64,000 nt of DNA from positions 38,133 through 102,132 of the forward strand of contig CAAGEG010000159.1 in assembly GCA_900768785.1 (NCBI GenBank), in the 5' to 3' direction. The first letter of the stretch is position 1, and every line of letters begins with the position of its first letter. The stretch is from an uncultured Prevotella sp. GTDB taxonomy: Bacteria > Bacteroidota > Bacteroidia > Bacteroidales > Bacteroidaceae. Below, in pieces: positions 15,966-25,502 of the stretch. The notes under the pieces were generated by a model. The model was not told where the DNA came from, searched no databases, and saw nothing but the letters and a program-made list of their open reading frames with translations. The translations under genes and the position numbers were made by a program.

Positions 15966-18900
15966 ATGAAATTAGATAGATTTATCAAACGTCCTGTGCT
16001 GTCAACGGTAATATCTGTATTGACTGTTATTTTAGGTTTGCTCGGATTGGTGTCACTACCTATTGAGCAGTATCCGGACATCGCTCCGCCTACAGTCAAC
16101 GTACAGACATTCTATCAGGGAGCAGATGCCCAGACAGTACAGAAATCAGTTCTTGCTCCTCTTGAAGAGCAAATAAATGGTGTTGAAGGTATGACATACA
16201 TGACTTCAACAGCAACAAACGATGGTATGGCTATGATTAACGTTTACTTTGAGCAAGGTTATGATGCCGACATGGCTCAGGTGAATGTTCAAAACAGAGT
16301 ATCGCAAGCCACAAGTTTGCTTCCTGCCGAAGTTACAAAGCAAGGAGTCACAGTACAGAAGCGCCAAACGTCAAACGTTCTTATCATGTCTCTTACCAGC
16401 GATGGCAGATATGATGAAAAGTTTCTTTCAAATTATGCAGACATTAATGTCATACCGGCAGTAAAGCGTGTTGAAGGTGTTGGTGATTGTCAATCAATAG
16501 GTTTGAAAACATACACCATGCGTTTGTGGCTTGATCCGATAAAGATGAAAGAGCACAACTTGATACCGAGCGATATACAAAACGTATTGGGAGAGCAAAA
16601 CATAGAAGCCGCTCCGGGTAAGTTTGGAGAACAAAGCACAAATGCCTATGAGTATGTCATGAGGTACACCGGTCGTCTTCAAACACCTGAAGAATTTGGC
16701 AACATCATTATCAAGAGTGACGAAACAGGAAGAACGCTTCGTGTAAAAGACGTGGCAAGAGTAGAGATCGGCGGTCTTTATTACACTGTAAAATCAAGTG
16801 TAGATGCCAATCCTGCCATAATGATGATGGTTGCACAGACTGCCGGTTCTAATGCAACACAAATTGTTACTGACGTAAAGAAATTGTGTGACGATCTATC
16901 CGAGACCTTCCCTCCGGGAATGAGGATACAAATACTTCAAGATACAACAGATTTCTTATACGCATCAATACACGAAGTTATCAAAACTCTCTTTGAAGCT
17001 CTTCTGCTTGTATTCCTCGTAGTATATATATTCTTGCAAGATTTCCGTTCCACTTTGATACCTATGATTGCAGTACCTGTATCTTTGGTCGGAACATTCT
17101 TCTTCCTTTGGATTTTCGGATTCTCCATAAACCTCTTGACCCTATCGGCTCTTGTGCTTGCCATAGCCATCGTCGTCGATGATGCCATAGTGGTTGTAGA
17201 AGCCGTACACGCCAAATTGGATCTTGGTTACAAGTCGGCAAAGACGGCATCTATAGATGCTATGAACGAAATTTCCGGAGCGATTATTTCTATTACGCTT
17301 GTGATGTCAGCCGTGTTCATTCCTGTATCATTCATAAGCGGTACTTCAGGTACGTTCTATAGAGAGTTCGGTATAACGATGGCGATATCAATTATTATCT
17401 CAGCTCTTAATGCTTTGACTCTTTCACCTGCACTTTGTTCTATTCTTCTTAAACCGAAAGACGAAAACGGCAAAGAACGCAAGATGTCAAAAATAGATCG
17501 TTTCCACGCAGCATTTAATGCATCTTACAACAAGATACTTGATAAATACAAGATTGGTGTACGTAGAATAATCGAGCATAAGATAATAGCCGGAATAACC
17601 GTAATAATAGCTATTGCCGTTCTTGGACTTACAGCCATGAACACACGTACCGGTCTTATTCCTGACGAAGACACAGGAACTGTATTCTGTACTGTTTCCA
17701 TGCCTCCGGGAACAAGTCTTGATGCAACCGACAAGGTTATGGACAAGATTGACTCCATGCTTATTACCAACCCTGCAATAGACCACCGATTAAGAATTAC
17801 GGGTTATAACTTCATTGCGGGACAAGGTTCAAATCAAGGTGCATTTATTATCAAGTTGAAAGACTTTGAAGAGCGAGGACTTACTGAGCAATCAACAGCC
17901 GTTCTCGGCATGCTTTACAAGCAGACAGCATCTATAAAAGGAGCTCAGGTCATAGCATTCCAACCTCCAATGGTACAAGGTTTCTCTGTAACCAACGGTC
18001 TTACATTCTCTATGCAAGACCGTACAGGCGGAACGGTAGAACGTTTCTCCAAAGTTACACAAGACTTCTTGGCTGAGCTGAACAAGCGTCCTGAGATTAG
18101 CAACGCCATGACAACCTTCCGCTCAGACTATCCACAATATCTTATTGATGTAGATGTTGCAAAATGTAAACAAATCGGAATAGCCCCGTCATCGGTTCTT
18201 GCCACTATGCAAGGCTATTATGGAGGTCTCTATTCTTCTAACTATAACGCATACGGCAAGCTCTATCGTGTTTACGTTCAAGGAGAGCCCAACATGCGTG
18301 AAGATTTCAAGAGCCTTAATTACATCTATGTGCGAACAGCATCGGGAGAGATGTCACCTATTAAGGAGTTTGTTAATCTGAAGAAAGTGTATGGTCCGCA
18401 AAACATAGGACGTTTCAACTTGTTTACTTCAATAGACATAAATGCAACCGCAGCTGACGGCTATTCATCCGGAGATGCCATCAATGCCGTTAAAGAAGTA
18501 TCAAAACAAACGCTTCCGGCAGGATTTACATACGAGTTCTCAGGTCTTACTCGTTCAGAGCAAGAGTCAAGCAACACCACTGCAATAATCTTCGTTTTGT
18601 GTTTGCTGTTTGTTTACTTGATTTTGAGTGCCCAATACGAGAGCTATTTGTTGCCACTATCCGTTATTCTTTCTATTCCGTTTGGTTTGGCAGGTGCATT
18701 CCTCTTCACAAACCTCTTTGGGAAACAGAATGATATCTATATGCAGATTTCACTCATTATGCTTATAGGTCTGTTGGCAAAGAATGCTATTCTTATCGTT
18801 GAGTTCGCTTTGGAACGTCGTCGTACAGGTATGGCAATATCATGGAGTGCCGTTCTTGGAGCCGGTGCACGTTTGCGTCCTATCTTGATGACCTCTTTGG

Positions 18901-19178
18901 CTATGATTATCGGTTTGCTTCCGCTACTATGGCCGTTTGGAGTAGGAGCAAATGGTAACCAAACTCTTGGTGCTTCTGCCATTGGCGGTATGCTTATAGG
19001 TATGATTTGTCAGATTATGATAGTACCTGCACTCTTTGTTATCTTCCAATATCTGCAAGAGAAGATAAAGCCTATCGAGTTTGAAGGAGAAGAGACTGCA
19101 TCCGTAGATACCGAACTCTTGCAATATACTTATCCAATTAATAAGATAAGAAAGGAAAATCAGAATGAAGAAAATTAA
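15966..19178 (+). CDS. RND family inner-membrane efflux pump, AcrB/HAE1-like
   Basis: This is a 1070-residue proton-driven pump of the hydrophobic/amphiphilic efflux class. It has 12 predicted transmembrane segments in two halves and two large periplasmic loops. The start MKLDRFIKRPVLSTVIS is typical. The proton-relay aspartates sit in VVDDAIVVVE at Asp405-Asp406, matching Asp407-Asp408 of AcrB. QYPDIAPPTVNV and GLLAKNAILIVEFA are conserved motifs. The 3' end overlaps the start of the channel gene by 14 bases, so translation is probably coupled. Inner-membrane location; works as a trimer with the adaptor and channel encoded on either side. Confidence 0.95.
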   Translation: MKLDRFIKRPVLSTVISVLTVILGLLGLVSLPIEQYPDIAPPTVNVQTFYQGADAQTVQKSVLAPLEEQINGVEGMTYMTSTATNDGMAMINVYFEQGYDADMAQVNVQNRVSQATSLLPAEVTKQGVTVQKRQTSNVLIMSLTSDGRYDEKFLSNYADINVIPAVKRVEGVGDCQSIGLKTYTMRLWLDPIKMKEHNLIPSDIQNVLGEQNIEAAPGKFGEQSTNAYEYVMRYTGRLQTPEEFGNIIIKSDETGRTLRVKDVARVEIGGLYYTVKSSVDANPAIMMMVAQTAGSNATQIVTDVKKLCDDLSETFPPGMRIQILQDTTDFLYASIHEVIKTLFEALLLVFLVVYIFLQDFRSTLIPMIAVPVSLVGTFFFLWIFGFSINLLTLSALVLAIAIVVDDAIVVVEAVHAKLDLGYKSAKTASIDAMNEISGAIISITLVMSAVFIPVSFISGTSGTFYREFGITMAISIIISALNALTLSPALCSILLKPKDENGKERKMSKIDRFHAAFNASYNKILDKYKIGVRRIIEHKIIAGITVIIAIAVLGLTAMNTRTGLIPDEDTGTVFCTVSMPPGTSLDATDKVMDKIDSMLITNPAIDHRLRITGYNFIAGQGSNQGAFIIKLKDFEERGLTEQSTAVLGMLYKQTASIKGAQVIAFQPPMVQGFSVTNGLTFSMQDRTGGTVERFSKVTQDFLAELNKRPEISNAMTTFRSDYPQYLIDVDVAKCKQIGIAPSSVLATMQGYYGGLYSSNYNAYGKLYRVYVQGEPNMREDFKSLNYIYVRTASGEMSPIKEFVNLKKVYGPQNIGRFNLFTSIDINATAADGYSSGDAINAVKEVSKQTLPAGFTYEFSGLTRSEQESSNTTAIIFVLCLLFVYLILSAQYESYLLPLSVILSIPFGLAGAFLFTNLFGKQNDIYMQISLIMLIGLLAKNAILIVEFALERRRTGMAISWSAVLGAGARLRPILMTSLAMIIGLLPLLWPFGVGANGNQTLGASAIGGMLIGMICQIMIVPALFVIFQYLQEKIKPIEFEGEETASVDTELLQYTYPINKIRKENQNEEN

Positions 19179-20547
19179 TATCATACTAATGTCCGTAGCT
19201 GTTCTAATGAGCAGCTGCGGTCTATACAACAAATATGAACGCCCTGAAATAAACACGAAAGGGCTTGTAAGAGATGTCTCATCATCTACAGACACTCTCG
19301 CCGTAAACGATACTACAAGTTTTGGCAATCTGGCTTGGCGTAGCGTTTTTACAGACCCTCAACTTCAAAGTTTGATAGAACAAGGTCTCGCTCATAATGT
19401 AAACTTGGTTAATGCAGCCTTAAACGTAAAAATTATCGAGGAGCAACTCAAGTGTGCTAAGTTGGCTTTCGTACCTTCATTTACGTTTTCACCTCAAGGA
19501 ACTATTTCTTCATGGGATGGAGGAAAGGCAACAAAGTCGTACTCATTACCTATAAGCGCAAGTTGGACTATTGATTTATTTGGCAACATACTCTCTCAAA
19601 AAAGAAGTGTACAAGCCGCTTTGCTTGCTACAAAAGACTATCAACTGGTTGTAAAAACCAAACTTATAGCAAACATAGCAAACGCCTATTATACTCTTCT
19701 TATGCTTGATAAGCAAATAGAAGTAGTAACAGATATGGAGAAACTCACAAAAGAGACATGGGAAACCATGAAGTTTTTGAAGGACAACAAAATAGGCTAT
19801 CGCTCAACATCCGTTCAAAGTGCAGAAGCAAACTATTATTCTGTTCAAGCACAAAAGATCGATTTGATAAGACAGGTGCGTGAAGTAGAAAACTCATTAT
19901 CGCTTTTGTTAGGTCAGCAGGCACAAACAATAAAACGCGGAAAATTGGAGGAGCAATCCTTACCAACCGAATTTAGCACAGGTATAGCCCTTCAGATGCT
20001 TAACAATCGTCCTGATGTGCATTATGCTGAAATGTCGCTTGCACAATGTTTCTATGATGTTCAGACAGCACGTTCACGCTTCTATCCCAATATTACAATT
20101 AGCGGAAGTGGAACCTTTACAAATTCGGGGGCAGAAATAATCAATCCCGGAAAATGGTTGCTTAGTGCTATCGGATCGCTTGTTCAACCGATATTCCAAA
20201 ACGGAAGACTCATAGCCGGACTTAAAGTTGCAAAAATTCAACAAGAACAAGCATATAACACATGGCAAAATGCGGTACTCTCGGCAGGAAGCGAAGTTAG
20301 CGATGCTCTTGTATTATATAATTCTTCAAATGAGAAGAGTATTGTTGAAGGCAAACAAATTGATGTTCTAAAGCAAAATGTAGAAGACACGAAGAAGCTT
20401 ATGGCAAGTTCAGGAAGCACATATCTTGAAGTCATAACAGCTCAACAGAGTCTGCTCAACGCCGAATTATCAAAGATAGTAGATGATTTCTATAAAATGC
20501 AGGCTGTTGTCAACCTATATTATGCATTAGGTGGAGGTAGAGATTAA
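19165..20547 (+). CDS. Outer-membrane efflux channel, TolC/OprM-like lipoprotein (NodT family)
   Basis: This 460-residue channel lipoprotein has a signal peptide ending in the lipobox MSSC (Cys at about 18). It has two outer-membrane efflux repeats with the expected long helices and beta segments, for example LAWRSVFTDPQLQSLIEQGL, RPDVHYAEMSLAQCFYDVQTA-like helix (quoted in part) and the C-terminal SLLNAELSKIVDDFYK. It completes the tripartite pump. The start overlaps the pump gene by 14 bases. The lpxA gene follows 91 bases downstream without an obvious terminator in between. Confidence 0.92.
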   Translation: MKKINIILMSVAVLMSSCGLYNKYERPEINTKGLVRDVSSSTDTLAVNDTTSFGNLAWRSVFTDPQLQSLIEQGLAHNVNLVNAALNVKIIEEQLKCAKLAFVPSFTFSPQGTISSWDGGKATKSYSLPISASWTIDLFGNILSQKRSVQAALLATKDYQLVVKTKLIANIANAYYTLLMLDKQIEVVTDMEKLTKETWETMKFLKDNKIGYRSTSVQSAEANYYSVQAQKIDLIRQVREVENSLSLLLGQQAQTIKRGKLEEQSLPTEFSTGIALQMLNNRPDVHYAEMSLAQCFYDVQTARSRFYPNITISGSGTFTNSGAEIINPGKWLLSAIGSLVQPIFQNGRLIAGLKVAKIQQEQAYNTWQNAVLSAGSEVSDALVLYNSSNEKSIVEGKQIDVLKQNVEDTKKLMASSGSTYLEVITAQQSLLNAELSKIVDDFYKMQAVVNLYYALGGGRD

Positions 20548-20638
20548 AAACTTGTTCCTATCAATAGACATATTAATCTACAGACAGACCAAGTTTTAAA
20601 ATCAAGGACACAATAAAGTAATTTAAAAAAGCAACAAC

Positions 20639-21412
20639 ATGATAAGTCCAAAAGCAGAAATAAGCCCGAAAGCAAAAATCGGTAACAACGTAAAAATATA
20701 TCCGTTTGCTTATATAGAAGACGATGTAGAGATAGGTGATGGTTGTATTATCTATCCTTACGTGAGCATAATGAAAGGCACAAAGTTGGGACAAAACAAC
20801 CATATCTTTCAAAACACGGTATTAGGTGCCATGCCACAAGATTTCAACTATGTTGGAGAAGACACAAGTCTCGTTATCGGCAATAACAACATCATACGTG
20901 AGAATGTTGTAATAAACCGTGCTACACATAAAGACGGCGAGACTGTAATAGGCGACAAAAACTTCTTAATGGAGGGTGTTCACGTGTCCCATGATACAAA
21001 AATAGGCAAAGCAAATGTCTTTGGATATGGTACAAAAATAGCAGGAGACTGCATAATAGGAGACAGAACAATTTTCTCATCCGGAGTTATTGCAAATCCC
21101 GGAACGCGTGTCGGCGATGCTGCTATGGTGCAAAGCGGATGCCGATTCAGCAAAGACATTCCTCCGTTTATCATAGCTACCGACAACCCCGTTAAATATG
21201 GTGGTGTCAACGAAACATTACTTCGTAACTATAACGTTGAAGAAAAAGTTATTTCACACATAGCTAATGCCTATCGTTTGATATTTCATGGGCAAACAAG
21301 TGTATTTGATGCTCTTATGCAAGTAGAGGAACAAGTACCCGATGGAGAAGAGATACGTACTATTATCAACTTCCTGAGAGCAACAAAGCTTGGAGTTATT
21401 GGAAAATTGTAA
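20639..21412 (+). CDS. lpxA: Acyl-ACP--UDP-N-acetylglucosamine O-acyltransferase
   Basis: This 257-residue LpxA catalyses the first step of lipid A synthesis in the cytoplasm, moving a 3-hydroxyacyl chain from ACP to UDP-GlcNAc. The left-handed beta helix shows hexapeptide repeats from ISPKAEISPKAKIG onward. The catalytic His lies in GVHVSHDTKIG at about residue 118. The C-terminal helical domain begins near LLRNYNVEE. Length and motifs are standard. It is not beside lpxD or the lpxC-fabZ fusion here. It follows the efflux operon on the same strand and may be read from it, though the 91-base gap could hold its own promoter. Confidence 0.94.
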   Translation: MISPKAEISPKAKIGNNVKIYPFAYIEDDVEIGDGCIIYPYVSIMKGTKLGQNNHIFQNTVLGAMPQDFNYVGEDTSLVIGNNNIIRENVVINRATHKDGETVIGDKNFLMEGVHVSHDTKIGKANVFGYGTKIAGDCIIGDRTIFSSGVIANPGTRVGDAAMVQSGCRFSKDIPPFIIATDNPVKYGGVNETLLRNYNVEEKVISHIANAYRLIFHGQTSVFDALMQVEEQVPDGEEIRTIINFLRATKLGVIGKL

Positions 21413-21454
21413 ACAAATTTCACATTCTAAGTTTATATCATTTTGTATATTATG

Positions 21455-21487
21455 ACGAGAACCATCCGCGAGGACGTTCTCGTTTTT
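21455..21487 (+). terminator. Terminator after lpxA
   Basis: ACGAGAAC (21455-21462) pairs perfectly with GTTCTCGT (21476-21483) and runs into a T-tract. It ends the efflux/lpxA region. Confidence 0.8.
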
Positions 21488-21698
21488 ATTTCATAGTAAC
21501 ATTATTGGCTGATTCGAATTATTTTATTTTTTAAGTAAGTTTTTAATTAATGTTGCTTTTATCAAATACATATTGACAACTAAAAAGACTTAATACAAAG
21601 CGAGGTTTACGGTCACTAATTTTTAATAGCCTAAAGATGTTTTAGCCCTAATCGTTCATTAGACCGCCGATTTAGGGTTGATTATCAATATTTTTTCG

Positions 21699-21706
21699 TA
21701 AGTTTG
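21699..21706 (+). promoter_or_regulatory. -7 box for the alpha/beta hydrolase gene
   Basis: TAAGTTTG fits TAnnTTTG and lies 18 bases before ATG 21725. A TTG at about 21678 is a weak -33 candidate. The remaining 200 bases back to the lpxA terminator are AT-rich with nothing else recognised. Confidence 0.5.
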
Positions 21707-21724
21707 CATCAAAACACTTGATTT

Positions 21725-23095
21725 ATGAAAAATCTTTATATTATTATCATCGCCTTAATAACTGCTGTTATGGCAAAAGCACAAGATTTTACGGGAAGTT
21801 GGACTGGGCTGCTTGATCTCGGACAAGCAAAGCTCAATCTTGTTTTCAACATATCTTTGAACGATAATAACACATTATCATGCACGATGGATAGCCCGGA
21901 TCAAGGTGCAAAAGGCATACCCGCAAATATTAGCATAGATGAAAACAATGTGCTTTCAATAGAAGTAAAAGCTATAAGACTTATATATAAAGGCGAATTG
22001 AAAGGTAATAACATAGAAGGGTCATTCAGCCAAGCAAGTTTTACTAAGCCTCTTACACTTCATAAAACGACCGCAAACATATTAAAACGACCGCAAACAC
22101 CCAAGCCGCCCTACCCTTATACAACAGAAGAAATAACGTTCACCAATCCCGATGACGGCGCTATTCTTTCAGGAACGATTACTGTTCCTTCATCTAACGC
22201 TAAGAGTGGTAACAGTCAAAAAGTTGTGGTAATGATAACCGGTAGCGGACAACAGAATAGAGACGAAGAGCTTTTCGGTCACAAACCCTTCCTTGTAATT
22301 GCCGATTTTCTTGCAAGACATGGTATCGCCACATTAAGATATGACGACAGAGGTGTAGGAAAATCGACAGGAGATTTTACGAATGCAACAACTCAAACCT
22401 TTAAGAATGATGCTTTGGCAGCCATTTCATATCTGCGCAATAATAAGAGATTCAAGCACATAGGCACACTCGGTCATAGTGAAGGCGGATGCATCTCTTT
22501 CATGATTGGTGCAGAAGGCAAATCAGATTTTGTCATCAGTCTTGCAGGTTCGGGAGTTAGAGGCGACAGCCTGCTTGTTGAGCAAAACAGAACAATATTA
22601 TTGATGAGCGGATATAATAAACAAACAGTTGACAATTATTGTCATGCCTTAGCACTATTATTCGAACATGTAATAAACAATAATACTCAACAAGATACAA
22701 GTAAATGGCTTGATGATATATTGGCAAATAATTCCACGCTTTTGTCCTTGCCTGACAATCTTAAAAGCAACTTATACAAAGTACAAAAAAGCATGACAAC
22801 ATGGTTCAGATATTTTATATCATATAGCCCATATAAAGATTTAGCAGGAATAAAATGTCCGGTATTTGCAGCAAACGGCACACATGACACTCAAGTATCG
22901 GCAACAACAAATCTTGAAGCCATAAACAAGGCTCTACAATATAACAAGAATAACACCATAAAAACTTATCCCGGACTTAATCATTTATTCCAACATTGCA
23001 CGACAGGTAGCGTTAACGAATACGGCAACATCGAAGAAACTATTTCGCAAGAGCTTCTTGACGACATGTTAACATGGATTAACGGTTTACCATAG
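21725..23095 (+). CDS. Exported alpha/beta hydrolase
   Basis: This 456-residue secreted hydrolase has a signal peptide (ALITAVMAKAQ). A beta-rich N-terminal domain of about 110 residues (DFTGSWTGLLDLGQAKLNLV) resembles lipocalin-like folds that precede such hydrolases in Bacteroidota. The alpha/beta hydrolase fold follows, with oxyanion region MITGSGQQNRDEE, the nucleophile elbow GHSEGG, an acidic residue probably in ANGTHDTQVS, and the catalytic His in GLNHLFQ. It may be an esterase or a peptidase-like enzyme; the substrate is not evident. It precedes the pectate lyase gene on the same strand, so an esterase acting on pectin is possible but unproven. Confidence 0.82.
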   Translation: MKNLYIIIIALITAVMAKAQDFTGSWTGLLDLGQAKLNLVFNISLNDNNTLSCTMDSPDQGAKGIPANISIDENNVLSIEVKAIRLIYKGELKGNNIEGSFSQASFTKPLTLHKTTANILKRPQTPKPPYPYTTEEITFTNPDDGAILSGTITVPSSNAKSGNSQKVVVMITGSGQQNRDEELFGHKPFLVIADFLARHGIATLRYDDRGVGKSTGDFTNATTQTFKNDALAAISYLRNNKRFKHIGTLGHSEGGCISFMIGAEGKSDFVISLAGSGVRGDSLLVEQNRTILLMSGYNKQTVDNYCHALALLFEHVINNNTQQDTSKWLDDILANNSTLLSLPDNLKSNLYKVQKSMTTWFRYFISYSPYKDLAGIKCPVFAANGTHDTQVSATTNLEAINKALQYNKNNTIKTYPGLNHLFQHCTTGSVNEYGNIEETISQELLDDMLTWINGLP

Positions 23096-23110
23096 CTTTT
23101 TATCTTCAAA

Positions 23111-23142
23111 TTTGGATATATTATAGACAATATGTATATTTG
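23111..23142 (+). promoter_or_regulatory. Complete -33/-7 promoter for the pectate lyase gene
   Basis: TTTG (23111-23114) and TATATTTG (23135-23142) are separated by 20 bp, an ideal Bacteroidota promoter. The expected transcription start falls inside the hairpin at 23145-23170. Confidence 0.65.
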
Positions 23143-23144
23143 CG

Positions 23145-23183
23145 CCTTGATATGACAAAACATATCAAGGCTTTATATTTTTT
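23145..23183 (+). terminator. Ten-bp hairpin with T-rich tail at the pectate lyase transcription start
   Basis: CCTTGATATG (23145-23154) pairs perfectly with CATATCAAGG (23161-23170) across a 6-base loop, followed by CTTTATATTTTTT. It can terminate transcription from the hydrolase gene. As it begins 3 bases after the -7 box, it could also affect the pectate lyase transcript. Confidence 0.55.
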
Positions 23184-23213
23184 CAAACCATCAAACTACT
23201 AAAACATTAACAA

Positions 23214-25502
23214 ATGAAATCTTTACATCTTTTAAAGTTGGCTGTTTTATTCTGTCTGACAATTGTCACCATCAACACTCAAGCCAGAGAATGGTATCTT
23301 GCTCCTGGAGGAACAGGAAACGGAAGAAGTATAGACACGCCAATGGGCGACCCGGTAAAAGCATTTGCATCGTTACAAGCAGGCGACATACTATGGGTAA
23401 GAGGCGGAGTCTATAAACTTTCTGAAACAATCAAAGTAAACCAAACCGGAACAAAAGATCAACGTATATGCGTCTTTGCATATGGGAACGAAAAGCCTGT
23501 GTTTGACTTTAGCGGTCAAAACCACACTGACGAGACCATAGCCAAAGCCTCTCGCGGTATTCTCCACAACATCGGAGCCAACTATTGGCATTATAAAGGA
23601 TTGGATATCTGTAATGCCGCAGATAATGGTATGAAACTCGAAGGCAGTTTTTGTGTTGTTGAACGTTGTAACTTTTATGGCAACGGAGACTCAGGACTAC
23701 AACAAGGATTCGGCAAAGGCTCTAACGGAGAAAACACAAGAAACCAGAATTTCTACTACGGAAGATACAACATAGTGGTAAACTGCGACTCTTATGATAA
23801 TTATGACACATGGTCAAGCGGAGGTGATGCAGACGGATTTGCCATAAAACTATATCCCGGACCGGGTAATGAATTTCATGGCTGTAGAGCATGGAACAAC
23901 TCCGATGATGCTTGGGACCTCTATTATACCGTATTCCCTGTAGTTGTGGATAATTGTTGGGCTCTCAAAAGTGGTGTAAACAAAGGCAACGGAAACGGAT
24001 TTAAGATGGGAGGATGCAAACAAGGCGGCATCTCTACAGGTGCGCATATATTCACAAATTGCATAACGGCATTTAATCCGAAGAAAGGTTTCGACCAAAA
24101 TCATCACACTGAAGGTTCGTATATCATTAATGGTTTGTCTTTCCAAAACGGTACTAACTATGGATATAACATGGAAGAGCCGACATACGGCAACTGGGTG
24201 TTGCGCAACTGTATAGGCTTTGCGCCAATAGAACGCAACCACACGTTTACCGTTTGTCCTGATTCAAAGAACTGCAATTGGCTTGATATTGACAAGTTGT
24301 CTCCACTTTCAGACAGAGAAAGCAAAGACGGCATAACATCAACTGTATATACCAAATATGGTAGTGCTTCTGCATGGCCTGACTATTCATCAGAGTTTGA
24401 AGACCTATCTTATGAGACCGCCATTGGTCCGAGACAGGATAATGGAGAATTACCATTGAAATTCGGAAGGCTTAAGAGTGGAAGCCAATTTATCGACAAA
24501 GGAATGATTATCCAAGACTTCGTAACGACAGACGCTCATAAAGTGGAATACGAATATGCGACCAACGCTCCACAAGACTATTCTATGTCGCTAACCATTC
24601 CATATACCGGCTCTTCAGCCGACTATGGCGCATACGAGTATGGTGGGACCGACAATTCATACACAATAGTCATGCCTGAAAACGATGGAACCGTAGATGA
24701 TGCCACACCTGATATTGACCCCGATGGGAAATATTACGATATCAAGACACTCGTAAACAATTATCTGTTCCAAGACAGCCAGATAATTCCTGAAGTAAAA
24801 CAATATATTTCAGCCGAATCAGCTCTTGAGAATCAAGGCGTTCGTCCCTTATATAATGGAAAGATACCTGGCGGCGGATACTACAATTATCCAGAAGGTC
24901 CCGGCGAAGGATATGGAACCGGTACATCTTACGGCGCATATTATCTGCCCAAAACAGCATGGATAGAGTTCACTCTTCCCAATTTAGGAGCTTTCAAGTC
25001 AAATATTTATTGCACAGGAGGCAGAACTCTTGATGTCATTTGGCATTATGCCGATCAGACTGAAAGCACAACCATCAGCAAATCATTATCAACAGGAACA
25101 GCATTAGTAGATATAGCCACTATGATTGGCAAGGTTGAAAAAAAGCCAATAGTAATAAGACTATCAAATACTCTTATAAAGGGCGATATGTATCTTACAG
25201 ATCTAACTCTTGGTTCTTATATCGAAGTTGACGAAAACGGTAACCCCATAGAGACCGGAATATGTAATGGCACTCCTATTGCAGACAATCACGACATATA
25301 CCAATTGGATAATGCAATTATTGTTTATGGAGAAATATCATCTCTTCAAGTGATATCATCTGATGGACGTGTCGTTTCATCATCAATAAAATCACAATAT
25401 GTAAGTACCAACGGACTTCCTTCCGGGGTATATATCATAAAAATAAAAGATTGCAACGGCAAGGTTAGCACAAAGAAATTCTTCAAAGATAGCGTTCGAT
25501 AA
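23214..25502 (+). CDS. Secreted pectate lyase, PL9-like, with T9SS-type C-terminal sorting domain
   Basis: This 762-residue right-handed parallel beta-helix protein has a signal peptide ending near NTQA. It starts REWYLAPGGTGNGRS. The motif GDADGFAIKLYPGPGNEF and then GCRAWNNSDDAWDLYY (about 204-240) is, to my knowledge, characteristic of polysaccharide lyase family 9, whose calcium-dependent enzymes cleave polygalacturonate by beta-elimination. A second domain (about 500-680) looks like a carbohydrate-binding beta sandwich. The last 65 residues (LQVISSDGRVVSS, GLPSGVYIIKI, KKFFKDSVR) resemble a type A sorting domain of the type IX secretion system, so it may be surface-bound. The GH28 gene is close by on the other strand. 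Confidence 0.85.
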   Translation: MKSLHLLKLAVLFCLTIVTINTQAREWYLAPGGTGNGRSIDTPMGDPVKAFASLQAGDILWVRGGVYKLSETIKVNQTGTKDQRICVFAYGNEKPVFDFSGQNHTDETIAKASRGILHNIGANYWHYKGLDICNAADNGMKLEGSFCVVERCNFYGNGDSGLQQGFGKGSNGENTRNQNFYYGRYNIVVNCDSYDNYDTWSSGGDADGFAIKLYPGPGNEFHGCRAWNNSDDAWDLYYTVFPVVVDNCWALKSGVNKGNGNGFKMGGCKQGGISTGAHIFTNCITAFNPKKGFDQNHHTEGSYIINGLSFQNGTNYGYNMEEPTYGNWVLRNCIGFAPIERNHTFTVCPDSKNCNWLDIDKLSPLSDRESKDGITSTVYTKYGSASAWPDYSSEFEDLSYETAIGPRQDNGELPLKFGRLKSGSQFIDKGMIIQDFVTTDAHKVEYEYATNAPQDYSMSLTIPYTGSSADYGAYEYGGTDNSYTIVMPENDGTVDDATPDIDPDGKYYDIKTLVNNYLFQDSQIIPEVKQYISAESALENQGVRPLYNGKIPGGGYYNYPEGPGEGYGTGTSYGAYYLPKTAWIEFTLPNLGAFKSNIYCTGGRTLDVIWHYADQTESTTISKSLSTGTALVDIATMIGKVEKKPIVIRLSNTLIKGDMYLTDLTLGSYIEVDENGNPIETGICNGTPIADNHDIYQLDNAIIVYGEISSLQVISSDGRVVSSSIKSQYVSTNGLPSGVYIIKIKDCNGKVSTKKFFKDSVR

